Positions 45,255 through 56,800 of a stretch of DNA of 64,000 nucleotides are shown piece after piece. How positions within the stretch are numbered: position 1 is the first letter of the stretch; each line of letters starts with the position of its first letter. Source of the DNA: Rutstroemia sp. NJR-2017a BVV2 (taxonomy: Eukaryota; Ascomycota; Leotiomycetes; Helotiales; Rutstroemiaceae). Position numbers and translations under genes: made by a program. The DNA lies in the NCBI GenBank assembly GCA_002946415.1, contig NJPS01000013.1:1240001-1304000 (forward strand), read 5' to 3'. Below the pieces are notes generated by a model. The model had not been told where the DNA came from. It saw only the letters and a list, made by a program, of their open reading frames with translations, and made no database searches.

Positions 45255-46869
45255 ATGGCAGCCAAGCTTACGAACGAGATTAAAAGAGCTTTGGACGATT
45301 CCAATTCGGACTCCCTTATCAACGAGGACTCTTTGCAATTAAAACAGGATTTACTTTCCGCGGCAAAACAGCTAGTGGAAAAGCTCGAGGGGCCTGAAGT
45401 TGGGATCTGGAAAGTCGTCTTCGGAGTCAGTAGAAGCATTCATCGTATTCTATGTAGAAAGTAGGCTCAAATCAATTGCTAATATTGCCACAGCCTCAAG
45501 CAAATGCAGCACTCAGATCTGCTATCGAAATGCGAATATTCGAAGTGTTTGAGCTCAATAATGAGCCGAGAACGGCTGCTCAGCTAGCTGACAAGACCGG
45601 AGCTGAGAAATTACTACTGGGCAAGTCTATTCGAATGTTTCAGTTTGCCTAAGCTGCGCACAAGACCCGATGACTCGACAGGTCATCTGACCTCTAAGTA
45701 ACTCTTAGGTCGGATTAAAACGCTCAAGGGTGTCCTATGGGCGCCTGTAGGCAGCCTATTTGTGTTATACATCAATGGAAGAAGTAGCACAAATCTAACT
45801 CTTTCCTAGTTCGTATCATGAGAGCACTTATCTCTGTCGGAATTTTTACGGAAGTGGACGAAGAAACGTACACTCATAACACGAGGTCGAAAGTATTCAC
45901 TAATACTCTCTTTCGCACTCTGATGCGCGGAATGTTGGTATCCTCCATTCATGTCGCATCTTTAGACTAACAATGATAAGGTCCTCAATCATGACTCCTT
46001 ACATAGTAAAGTTGCCTGAATATTTATCTAGTATTTCCTTCCAAAACCTGGAGGAAACACGACAGAACCTTTTTCAGTACGCTATGAATACCGAGATGAC
46101 TTACTTCGACTGGCTACATACCCAGCCTCGCGATCTCGAAATATTCAGTGCCACAATGCAGGCTTCTACTCAACGAGGACAAGGTATAGTTGCCAAGCTC
46201 GTTTCATCGCAGTTTCCGCCCGCAGATATCTCCTCGAAGCAGTCTACGAGCAGTGTGTCCAATAGTACCGAAGAGTTCAGCCAAGAAGATGAGATATTGA
46301 TCGTCGATGTTGGTGGTGGACGTGGCAAGATTCTAAATGATCTTAGAACTGCCAGACCAGACTTGAAAGGAAGAATGATTGTGCAGGACTTACCAAAGGA
46401 GATTGATGGACGAGAGCCATTTCCTGGGGTTGAAACCTTGGCACATGATTTCTTCACGCCTCAACCCATCTACGGCAAGTTTTTCCGCCTACCCTTTCCC
46501 CTTTCTCACTTCCCTTAAATCCTAATATCATCTAATATCAAAAACAAAATAGGAGCACACACGTATTTCTTCCGGCATATCTTCCATGATTGGCCCGATC
46601 ATTCCTGCAATATCATTCTTCGGCAAACTGTCTCAGGGATGAAGAAAGGATATTCTAGGATTCTGATAATGGACGCAGTGTTGCCAAATATGGGGACGGG
46701 GGCATTTGAAAGTTTGTTGGACATTAATATGATGCCACTATCCGGCATTGAACGCACGGAACGGCATTGGAGGGAGCTACTGGAAGGAGCGGGGCTGAGA
46801 GTTGTGAAGGTGGAGGGAGGAAAGGAAGGAGGAAGTAGGAATTGTGTTTTGGAGGCTATATTAGAGTGA
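45255..46869 (+). CDS. SAM-dependent O-methyltransferase 3
   Basis: Five exons (45255-45425, 45494-45620, 45810-45933, 45981-46474, 46553-46869) give 410 aa. Seen: dimerisation region, KLPEYL and NLFQYAMNTEMTYFDWL (close to OMT 2), SAM motif ILIVDVGGGRGKIL, and catalytic HIFHDWPDHSC. Two introns (45621-45809, 46475-46552) start with GC rather than GT, both as G|GCAAGT, which is the normal consensus for GC-AG introns. The first is 189 nt, unusually long for this window. A predictor that allows only GT donors would misread or split this gene. An acidic/Ser-rich insert (about residues 235-260, SSKQSTSSVSNSTEEFSQED) before the SAM motif is not seen in the other two. It is downstream of and parallel to OMT 2. 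Confidence 0.87.
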
Positions 46870-47142
46870 GAGGGGTAGGTATTGAACTTCTGAGGTGAGG
46901 TGATAAGTGGACGGGGAGCGGGAAAGCACATTATACTTTTTCACCATAATCCACATAAAACGCAGTCCCAAGAATTTACATTCAATCGCTTGTTATTGAA
47001 TACTTTTCCGTCTGCCATACTCAGCCTCCAGTCGCACGGATGCAAGGAGAAAACCCCTTCTGGGCCATCCCCTCGCAGCTTCCCTATCTCTCCTTGTCCG
47101 TCTGCCTTGACCAGCCTGCAACGAAAATATAGCCAATATCGA
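46870..47142. other. Convergent intergenic spacer
   Basis: Between the 3' ends of O-methyltransferase 3 and the cupin gene. Nothing was recognised. Confidence 0.5.
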
Positions 47143-47697
47143 TTATCCCAAACCCTCCACACCCAATTGAAAGCCATTGTCCAAAGTGATGGGATTGATC
47201 GAAGTCATAACACCAATCATTCTCGCCCATTTGTCGGGGCTAGTGTTCAACCATTGATGGGCAGTCCCGCGCTGAATGATCATATCACCAGGCTTCAGAT
47301 TTCGCTTCTCTCCCGAGTCTAGGGTTAATTGTAGTTCGCCTGAGACAACAACGACATAATCTAGACTGACTGTGCGGTGCATCGGACTACCAGCGCCTGG
47401 GGGAGTGTCGATGTACCACACCACGGTGCTGCCACCCGGAATCACTAGAGGAGGAGGATTTGCTAGATGATTGGCATATTCCTTGACATCGCTGCCGTCC
47501 AGATTGAGGGGAGGCGGTTGAGAGACGTAACCGAGGCGGAAAAGAGAGCCCCCGAAATTATTGATGACACCCAGGCTCTCATCGAAAGAGGTGTTGAAAC
47601 TAGATACGCCCGTATCGGGATTGACGGTTGTAACGAGGCGGGTCGGGTTGGGAAGTTCTGGCACAGTGGCCGAAAATGTGGATTCCCCGGAAGCCAT
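47143..47697 (-). CDS. Cupin-domain protein
   Basis: Single exon, 184 aa, complete. One cupin barrel in the C-terminal half: the first motif region AGSPMHRTVSLDYVVVVSGE carries H and D/Y in place of the usual HxH, then GDMIIQRGTAHQWLNTSPDK ends with the conserved His. VVWYIDTPPGAGSP precedes it. Fungal proteins of this type are small, soluble and annotated only as cupin-like; some are cluster-encoded isomerases or cyclases. It is convergent with O-methyltransferase 3. Metal binding is plausible but reduced, since only part of the His set is visible. Function is not assigned. Confidence 0.85.
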   Translation of the reverse strand: MASGESTFSATVPELPNPTRLVTTVNPDTGVSSFNTSFDESLGVINNFGGSLFRLGYVSQPPPLNLDGSDVKEYANHLANPPPLVIPGGSTVVWYIDTPPGAGSPMHRTVSLDYVVVVSGELQLTLDSGEKRNLKPGDMIIQRGTAHQWLNTSPDKWARMIGVMTSINPITLDNGFQLGVEGLG

Positions 47698-50600
47698 TTA
47701 TGCGCACAGGCTTGGAACAATAAAACTGATGATATTAGCATCTTGTGCTGCATCAGAGAACGTTTTGTTTGGTTGGAAAGACTTGCTCACCATCAATCTA
47801 TGTTTAAATAAGTTTCCTTTGCTCGCTTTTTGAATAAAGCTCGGCCAGGTCTATCTGACACAATCCTGCCCTGTCGTCGCCCTAGGTCAGCGACGTAATC
47901 GTGATTTCAGCTGTTGAACGGCGGCAGAAGAATCGCTATCCCAGTGAAGCAAGAAACAAGAGTAGAGGAAAAGGCGAGGTGATAAAATCCAGACAGATTC
48001 ACAAGGATAGAGAACGCTTACCACTACTTTTTGGGGGAGGTCCTTTATTTGGTGCACTAGGAACTGAGGATGCCAGATGAGAAATAAGCCTTACTCTGCC
48101 CCCGCTTCTGTGCAGCATCGTTTACTAATTAATCCCGGCAAATGTTGCTTGCTATGTTGAAATTCATGCGGGTTCGCCCAATGATTTCCTGCACCTCTCG
48201 GACCGTTTTTTTATTTGCTCATAGGGTCGAAAACAAGCCTCGCAATAATGGTATCTCCTCCGAAGAGTTTCCTATTGGCTCCGTGACCAACATAAGCTTT
48301 GCGATCGATCACTTAGAAGCGGCAATAATGGCATGGTTATATCCGAAAGGGTGAGGTTTATTTTCATTTGGGCGATCATAGTTCACGATAATATCGTGAC
48401 ATTACTAGTGATTCGCGTGAGTAAAGCTTTACATATCCACAGTCTCGCCCCTAAGGCTGTTCGTGATCTCGGTTGTATTTTGAGTTATGTTGAGATAGAC
48501 GACGTTACCACAACAGCAGCTTCTGGTACAAAATCTAGCGCTAGACGACCGTACCAATTAATTCATAGCCTTCCATGATTGCAGTGTGAATCAGCGAAAC
48601 ATCTGCAGCGCAGTATTGAGAGAACTTGCCGACGTAACCGAAGCAGACCGGGAGCTGGGTGTGCTCGTTTTTTACCCATCACTTGCCGTGCTATCCATCC
48701 CTTGTCCTGTCATCCAGGTAACTTCAACGTCTTGTACCTGACGTCAATGCGTCTGTCATAGAAAATGCTGCAAGAAGAAACTATTGACGAATCTTGAGGT
48801 CAGACTCCCAGATTCAAAATCTAAGATATACCACAGAATTACTCGTAAAGTAAAGAATGAAATATATATATTATGCAGAGGTGTTGTTCCTGATTATGAA
48901 GAAAGAATTGACAAAGTCCACCTATATAGCAATTTAACAGACCCTCAATCGAACCAAGCATTGAAAGCATTTCGATACCATTGATCTATGTCGAATACAC
49001 TTCGGCCTGCGTAGTTCTCGGCGGATTTGAGCAGAGCCGCGATGGTGTAAAGTCCTCGTCGCCTTTCCACGATATCTCAATGGACCGAATCCGGATCACC
49101 TTTCGAGCCTCGCGAACTCCGAAATCATCGATAATTCTTACATTCCTACCTTGGTGTCGTGGGGGTGGGGGGCGTCGTATGTGGGGTTGGAGTCGGCGGG
49201 GTAACTTACTGTGGCCAAGGACGAATAGATGGTTGCTGTCGTGGGAAAACCCCCCGTCTACTTTTTCCATGTCGCTCTGTCGAAGTTGGAGTTCTGATGG
49301 ATAATGCTTCTGATACCGAAGCAGAAGATTACGAGACGAAGTTGCAAGGCTAGATCTAGCAAGCCTTATCATTATGCGAAAAATCGATGTTCATAACGTA
49401 AAACGGGAATGAAGAGAGAGAAAGAGAACAAAAAATCACGTCTGACGATGGAAATTCGTATTGGTATGAAAAGCGACCTGAGAAATATCTTACGAAGTAG
49501 AAAAGAATTAGGAGATTGTAAGAAAGACGTAATAGAAATTCTGAGGAGACCGTCTATGAGTGGCTGAATAGAGGGGGCTTTCAATGGGATTACAGCGAGG
49601 CTAGGTGGCGCCGGCATGGCTTCTATATCAGCCTACTTCTTTAGGCGACAGTATCCTGAAGTAATTCTATATGACATCCGATGCGAATATGGGGCTCCCA
49701 TAGACCTCTCGGAAATCTAGGCCATTCGGAATTTCCGAATATCACGTTAAGAGTGTCGGAGGATTCGTCGCCGAGAGAAAGTAGCACCAACGTCGAGAAG
49801 AAATGATAGAATCAAATGTTGAGCATTTATGGTCTTGGGATGCGTGAGTAATCAAGGTCGTGCCAGTAGAAAAGTTCGTTTTGAAATGGGACACCAGGAG
49901 TAACAGGTTTACAGATAATTCGAGAGCGTTGAAGTTGGCTGGAAATACATTACCTACCGACTGTACTGGAGTGAGGGGTCGTGTCCGGTCAGTTGACATG
50001 GCAACAATCGCGGGGTTACTCTGAAGAACGTGGAAGTGGGCAAAATTTAGTAACACAGCTTTCGAATAGGCCTTTATTCTATTGGCGATTTAAAAACCAT
50101 ACAATGAAGATGCCCTACAGCAATATTCAGTTACTTTCGCAGCTACTTTTTCCTTTACTATATAACAAGTCCTGGAGAACAAGTCAACATTGTGCAGCGC
50201 TAGCGACAAGCGGCAGCAATGAGGGACCAAACCAGGGGGGCCGAGCTTCTTGTACCTCACACTCCTTTCTCATGAATATTGTCTCTTTAACAGTGCTGGA
50301 GTTGTGGGCAGTATTTCATGTTCTCCTACTGCGCTTATGAACCCTCCTTTTGCCTCAATATGCCCCGCACTGAAACAAAAAGCCAACGAATAGACGTCTG
50401 AAGTCGGATAGACTCACGTATGAAGAGGCTCCTCAGCGATTGAAACATTCTCTGAATTTGTCTCCGATCTTGCTCGCGAACAGTTTTGATGCTGGATACA
50501 GCAGTATGCCATCCTGTCGAAGCGGAAAGCATGCACTTGCGAGGACGCGATAGTGGACGTACAAGAGTAAGGGCAGATGTCACTAGCTGTAGGCTAGCCT

Positions 50601-51549
50601 CAATCCTCAATCAGTAGATGATTTGCATGAGAAATTTTGTGTCTGGGAGATTAGAATTCCGGTTCCCTGTGGGTGGGACTGTCAGAAAAACTTGGTCTTA
50701 CAAGGTAGATTCGGGGCCTGTCCGATTTCTGTTTGCCGAAGAGGTTAATTGGAATTGAAGCTGTCATCGACTTGTGGTTATTGCTTGCCGTTGCCGAACA
50801 GGTCAAAGGCTACGGCTTTCGGACAGCTTGCTGCGATAATTCTATGTTGAAATCAGTTTCACGTCGTAAGGTTAGAAGCTTCATCGAAGAAAAGACATAC
50901 ATTATGCTTGGCTGGAAGCCCACCCACCGGTTTGAGGCACCCATGGCCGGGCCATGATGACTAATTGGTACCCATTGGGTGGTTGAAGGGGATATTGACT
51001 ATCCATTGGCCGTTCTGGACCTCACGTTGGTACATGTTACCTCTACCTCGGTTGGTGGGGTTGGTTATGGGTGGATTGAAGAGCTTGGAAGCCCACCCAT
51101 GGGTACCCATTTCGCAGCCAACACGATGCCGAGAGAGAATCTGCCAGTCACTGCCAGATTCTGCTTGAAAGGTAGTGTGCTATCTTGGATCAACCTTCTC
51201 AAGGTTCTTTTTCATATCTCTGGCCAATCAAATTTAGGATTCACCCACTATTAGACTGAGCAAACTGTTGGCATCAGGTTACGAGGCACTATCAACCGGG
51301 GAAGCAGATAACAAGAACGATAGATTGGATCGTCCTACTTGGAGCAAGGCAGAGGCGGTGCAGTTCCAGTATGTTGGTATATCCTCAATATTATTTTCTT
51401 TGGCTAATATACACCAGATATAAATATGTACATAGTAGACCCTCGGTATCAGCCACATTATCACTATAACATAGTACTTCTCATCGCTGGCTTTCATTAC
51501 ATCACCCTCTCTACACATAGATTTTTGGATTTGCTATATCAAGCATACA
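47698..51549. other. Long intergenic region, no gene recognised
   Basis: About 3.9 kb of many short ORFs on both strands (for example 48986-49372 -, 49742-50056 -, 50335-50610 -) without family motifs. The piece at 49560-49730 (+) reads as protein-like (MASISAYFFRRQYPEVILYD) but is not identifiable and is cut by stops. Around 50910-51115, variants of CCCACCCA and GGTACCCATTG recur. It may be decayed genic DNA. Confidence 0.4.
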
Positions 51550-53183
51550 ATGAGTCCACGCGATCTTGTGATCCCCTTGTTGATTGATGGAAAGGAGGAT
51601 AACGCCAGTGGCACTTTTGACGTGGTCAGTGCCAAAACCGGAAAGGCTTGCTGGAAAGCAGCCACTGCAAGTACTGAAGACGCAATTCGTGCTGTTAAAG
51701 CAGCAGAGAATGCCTTCCCATCTTGGTCCAAGACAAAACCAGCAGAGAAGCAAAGAATTCTCTTCAGAGCTGCTGAGCTGCTAGAGAGTCGGATTTCTGA
51801 ATATGGCGAAATCATGCAAATGGAAATGGGAGGCGATAAGCGCCCAGTACAAGGCTGGGTTCTTCCTAACTCGGTGAGCTACCTAAGAGATATTGCAAGC
51901 CACATTCCTGTTATGACGGGGAGTGCACTGACATCTGGAGACGAAGGTACTAGCGCCATGATTTGGAAAGAACCGTATGGGGTGATTTTGGGAATCTCGC
52001 CTTGGTAAATCTGAGTCGACTCGAGGATCGAAGTATTTCTAGCTGATTTAAATCGCAGGAATGCTCCATATGCACTGGGCATGGGAGCTGCAGCCACTGC
52101 GATTGCAACTGGTAATACAACAGTCCTCAAAGGCTCGGAGCTATCACCAAGATGCTACTGGGCATTGGGTCAAGTCTTCCAGGAAGCAGGATTGCCATCT
52201 GGAGTCCTGAATATCATCTATTGCAAATCTTCTGACAGTGAAGAAGTGGTGAGCACCATGATCAAGCATCCGGCAGTGAGAAAAGTCAATTTCACGGGAA
52301 GCACTGATGTTGGCAGAAAGGTTGCCCGCACATGTGGAGAGTTCCTTAAGCCTTGCTTAATGGAGCTTGGGGAAAAGAATAGTGCAATAGTATTGGCTGA
52401 TGCCGACTTGCAGAAAGCAGCTCGCGAATGTATCGTTGGCGCAGTCCTTCATGTATGTACAGCTTCCATGGCCTGCTAGTTACGCTCACTTACCTCAGGT
52501 TTTTGTGATAGTCCGGGCAAATTTGCATGTCAACCGATCGTATCATCATACACACAGACATTGCGGAAGAATTCCTTCAGATCTTTAAATCTACTCTTGT
52601 CGCTCTCGTATCCTCGGCACCTGACTCCCCATATCTTGTCACAGCCGCTTCAAAATCTCGACTTCAGGAACTCGTCTCCGCAGCTCTTGCAGATGGGGCT
52701 TCTAGTCTTCTTGGTGGGACACGGAACAACTACAGAAAACAGATAATGACCAATCTTCGCCAGTTATCTTCACGCCAATGATCATTGGAGATATCCAGGA
52801 GGACATGAAGCTGTGGCGACACGAAGAAGCTTTTGGTCCCGTAGCTGCTTATGCTATCGCTCAGAATGACGATGAAGCTGTAAAAATGGCAAACGATACG
52901 GAGCATGGACTCTCAGCAGCTGTTTTCACTCAGGATCTTAGAAAAGGATTTGCTATCGCAAAAAGACTGCAATCGGGGTTAGTCTCATCATTCTACCCCA
53001 AAAGCTTGTCCCATACTAAAATCTGGTCGAAACTTTAGGGCGGTCCACATCAATAGTATGAGTGTTCGCGACGAGCCTGCTCTGCCAATGGGGGGTGTAA
53101 AAAGCAGCGGGTGGGGAAGATTTAACACCATATCTGGTATGAATGAGTTTTTAGTCCAGAAAGCTGTGACTTGGGATGACTAG
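51550..53183 (+). pseudogene. NAD(P)+ aldehyde dehydrogenase with a one-base frameshift
   Basis: Aldehyde dehydrogenase superfamily (aromatic/salicylaldehyde-dehydrogenase-like). Exons 51550-52004, 52059-52452, 52512-52977 and 53039-53183 would give a protein of about 480 aa. Seen: ILGISPWNAP, VNFTGSTDVGRKVA (cofactor loop), ELGEKNSAIVLADAD (general-base Glu), SGQICMSTDRI (catalytic Cys), EEAFGPVAA and GGVKSSGWGRF. The exon 3 reading frame changes at a G run at 52716-52718: upstream reads SSLLGG, downstream reads DTEQLQKTDNDQSSPVIFTP. One missing base in the run explains it, so this is either a recent null mutation or a sequencing/assembly error. Everything else looks intact. It is not obviously tied to the terpenoid cluster. 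Confidence 0.85.
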
Positions 53184-54698
53184 CAGCACTTATTACTTCT
53201 CTACCCGGGCGATGGCTCCTGAGCAGGGTTATTCGTAGATAAGCAATGGAACTAATTGTCGCATTAAGATTATATTGAAAGCTTCCAAACCAGACTTCTA
53301 AACCAGACTTGGAAACCTCATGTTACAAACCTACATATCGAGTGGTGGGTTCAATGGTTACAAGGAGGTATCAAAGACAACCCAATGCTAAAACCGAAGA
53401 TTAGATCCCTGAATGGGCATCCCTGTAGTGGAAATATCTAGCAGGCGCAGGTAGATTCGCCGACCTCGGCAATGAACTTCATTCGTTCCGGACTTACGAT
53501 ATGCATCGCACCACTTTTCTCTATCATTTTTGAGGCGCGAGCAAGGCGCAGTTATCCAGACAATCTTATCTATACTTCAGGTCATATTGAAAGGGTCTGC
53601 GAAGCATTAGGGAAATGTAATATGTGCAAGAAATGCATTAAGTCCATATCTTACGAATGCTGGATTCATTTATTCGTTTGAATTGTTAGATCTGGGATTA
53701 ATCGAGTAACTTCTTGTGTTTCAGGAAACCATTACAATGCGTTAAGGTGGGGGCCTGAACATGCAGAACTGTGCCCTGTGGGGTCTTGGAATTTGCACCT
53801 GTTTGTTCTTCTTGCCAATATCGTTGAGCATATGTATCGCTGGCCAACAGACGCATTTCATCATCAGTCACTCAATGGCGACGCAATGGACACAGGTAGT
53901 GTCTAAACACAACACTATGAGGTAGGTTCGAGTCTGAAGTCCGAAGCTGAATTAGCAAATCGCCCAATGCAGAAATTGGCCGTGAACTTTGCATTGCTCA
54001 CGTACTTTCTGTCAACCTCAAAACATCGCACAGAGAGGTTAGCATCGGCACTGAGCCGATCTATATCAGACTATCAATTCCCTGATCTGTTATACGCTGT
54101 TCCTAAAATATTCGCAGTGTACCAGAACGCCCGACAATCACGTGCTAAGGTCCTTCGACACCACAAGGCTTTATCTCCGAAGCAAGGTCGGCTTCCACTC
54201 AACATGCACCTCCAAGGCAAGAAGTTGCTATAAATGTTCCACCTATCATCTCTACAAGCTTGAATCGATCTTGGATAATTAAATGCTAACCTTTCTTTCG
54301 TACGCAAAGCAAGCCAATATAGATGCCCGATAATGGAGTTGGTAACAGTTGGAGTACAATTTCGCAGGCAGAAAATTTGCCAACGGACACGGTTATCGAG
54401 CCCTCCAACTAAGCCGTCACCACAAAATATGTGTTAATTGCAACCTTCCATTTTAGACCGCTTGCTTGCGCGAATGTTGGGTGCTTGTGTGCGTCTTGGT
54501 CCGTTTATTGGACAACAACACTGCTAAAAGTCCAACTGTGAGAGACAAGGCTTTTAATTTGTAACATTACTTCCAACAGATTTGCCTTCTTTACAAGAGC
54601 TGTAGAGAAGTTGGATCTTTTTTCACATCCCCAAACCTGTGTTGCGTGAGCCATGAATGGAGCACTGGATTGCAAACTCAGCCAACACAAGAATTAAG
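53184..54698. other. Intergenic, no gene recognised
   Basis: Short ORFs only. A small CCAGACTT-type duplication lies at 53288-53310. Confidence 0.45.
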
Positions 54699-56800
54699 AT
54701 GGCCAACTCTTTCGATGAAAAATTAGGCGTCAATAATCTTGAACTAGATTCTGCCAGTGGCGAGAGAACCAGTCCGGAGGAGAATGTCTCATCAGTCGAG
54801 GCTCCGAAAGTTACTCTCTCTGAATCACCGATTCACCGAGACGGGGAAATCACATATATCAAAGGCTGGAGGTTTCATCTCCTCAGCATCGCGTGAGTAA
54901 TACATGAGTGTATTATTTAGGGAATACCAACACTAATCTGCAATTTGGATTTAGCATTGGCTTGTGTGTATTCCTTGTGAACATAGAATCATCCATTGTA
55001 AGCACCTCGCTTGTGACTATGTCCAACGAGTTCCATGAATTCAATTGCTTGACCTGGGCAGTTACAGCGCATCTGAGCACCTAAACAGGTATTACATCAC
55101 TTGCCATGCTCTTCAGTTCCACTAACACTTTCGTCACCAGGTTTCCTCATAATTTGGGCAAGAATCAGCGATATGTTTGGGCGGAAGTGGACTTAAATTG
55201 CGACTAATATTATATTTCTCGCACTCTCCGCTGCCTCTGGAGGGCTCGGTCAATGATTCAAATGTAAGTGTTACTGCTCACTAGTTCATTCGTAACCGCG
55301 CACTCAGAAACCTTGGTAGAATCATCTGTCGCGCCTTTCAAGGTCTGGGGGCTTGTGGTGCATTTTCAGTCTCCTTGACAATCTTCTATGAATTCATTCC
55401 GCCAGCCAAGTATCCGTTATATGGGGCCCTTATGTCAACGTTGAGTGTCTTTGGTTCTCTCGGAGGGCCATTGCTAGGCGGAATCATTGATAATACCTCG
55501 ACTTGGAGATGGATCTTCTTCTTTCAGTAAGTACTCCTTTTACTTCTTGGTCGGAGTCGGGATACCAAGTTAACTAATATACGTGACAGAATACCTGTAG
55601 TATCACTCGTGCTTACGTTCGTTATATTTTTGTTGCCTGAGAAATTCTCATACCACGGTTCTCCTGCTCTAGTTGCACCACCTATAGTTCAAGTTCGTAG
55701 TCCCTCGTATTTTTAAGCTCAAGAAATTGATTTCCTCGGCGCCTTTTTGCTCTTGTGTGCTTCAATTCATCTTATTACTGTTCTGCTAGAAGTCTCCACG
55801 GTGTTTAGTTGAAATTCGGCTGTCATTATATGTCTTTTGACTGTTTCTGGTGTGATGTGGATTCTATTTGGTGGATGGGTATCATTTCTCGGGAGTAGAA
55901 AATCTATCACAGAACCCATGTTCCCACGAGCGCTGCTACATGATCAAATTTGGATAGAAATAGCTCTAGAAGTATCTCAACTCTTGGTCTATCAATTTCT
56001 ATGTACCCCGCTAATACCATCAATATTCAGGGACTTCGTTTCTTGTCAGTATACCGTCCCAAGTAATCAACATCGACATTCCGCAAAAGGCCCAAGCAGT
56101 TTATGGTGATGATCCATGGCAAACAGGCTATAAATGAATAGCCTACACACTTGCCGTTCCAGTCGACAGTATTGTCTCCAATACAATTATCTCCAGAACA
56201 AAGATTGCCCCCATCTACCTCCTTTTCTGCAGCACTGCGTTACAGACTCTTGGTGTCAGTTTAATGCAAACTATTTCCTGTCTCAGATCACATTCCTGGC
56301 CAACTCCATTTCTTTGAGGTTATGGTTACTTTCGGGGTAGATGGTTCTTTTGCATTACTTATAGTTCTGAATCCTTTGTGTATTGAATCAAAATATACAG
56401 GTATGTATGAGCGTTTCTTTCGTCATTGTAATCAGAGTATATCGACGAATCTCTTAATTCCTATTTCTACATGAGACTTTCTAACATGTTCACTTCTACC
56501 TAGCCATCGCATCCGGAGCAGTGGTTCAATTTCGCATGACGGGCTGTACTCTCGGACTAGCAGCGGTAACCACGGCACTCAACAATTACTTGTCAAGCCA
56601 CCTCCCTGATGTTCTAACTCCTGCACAACTAAAGGATGTCTTACAATCAACCTCTGCTATTTCTAGTCTATCACCGGAGCTAAAATTCAGGTACAGACGA
56701 TTTTTGAAGGGGATATAATTTACAGTTGCCGATTTTGATTGGATTTACGGCTGCACAATTTTTTGCTTTATGTTTGATCTGGAATAAACCGCAACTAGGC
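54699..56800 (+). pseudogene. MFS drug:H+ antiporter-type transporter, decayed
   Basis: DHA2-like (14-helix) MFS gene. An intact-looking start (MANSFDEKLG, acidic N-terminus, GWRFHLLSIA) splices into GLCVFLVNIESSIVSTSLVT. The frame then meets TAA at 55082-55084 (after VTAHLST), TAA at 55194-55196 (after ISDMFGRKWT) and TGA at 55254-55256. Beyond these, clear family segments persist: CRAFQGLG, FYEFIPPAKYPLYGALMST, GSLGGPLLGGIIDNTSTWRW, and near the end QFRMTGCTLGLAAVTTALNN plus SSHLPDVLTPAQLKDVLQST. Later parts are in several frames. It is therefore a former transporter that can no longer be made whole. Limits are approximate. Confidence 0.82.

Noticed and set aside
48986..49372. 128-aa minus-strand ORF in a G-rich stretch
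   Set aside because: Length comes from a GTGGGG-rich plus strand with few stops; Pro/Arg-rich translation without family features.
50910..51115. Recurring CCCACCCA / GGTACCCATTG words as a functional repeat
   Set aside because: Copies are short, irregular and unevenly spaced; no consistent unit or structure could be defined.
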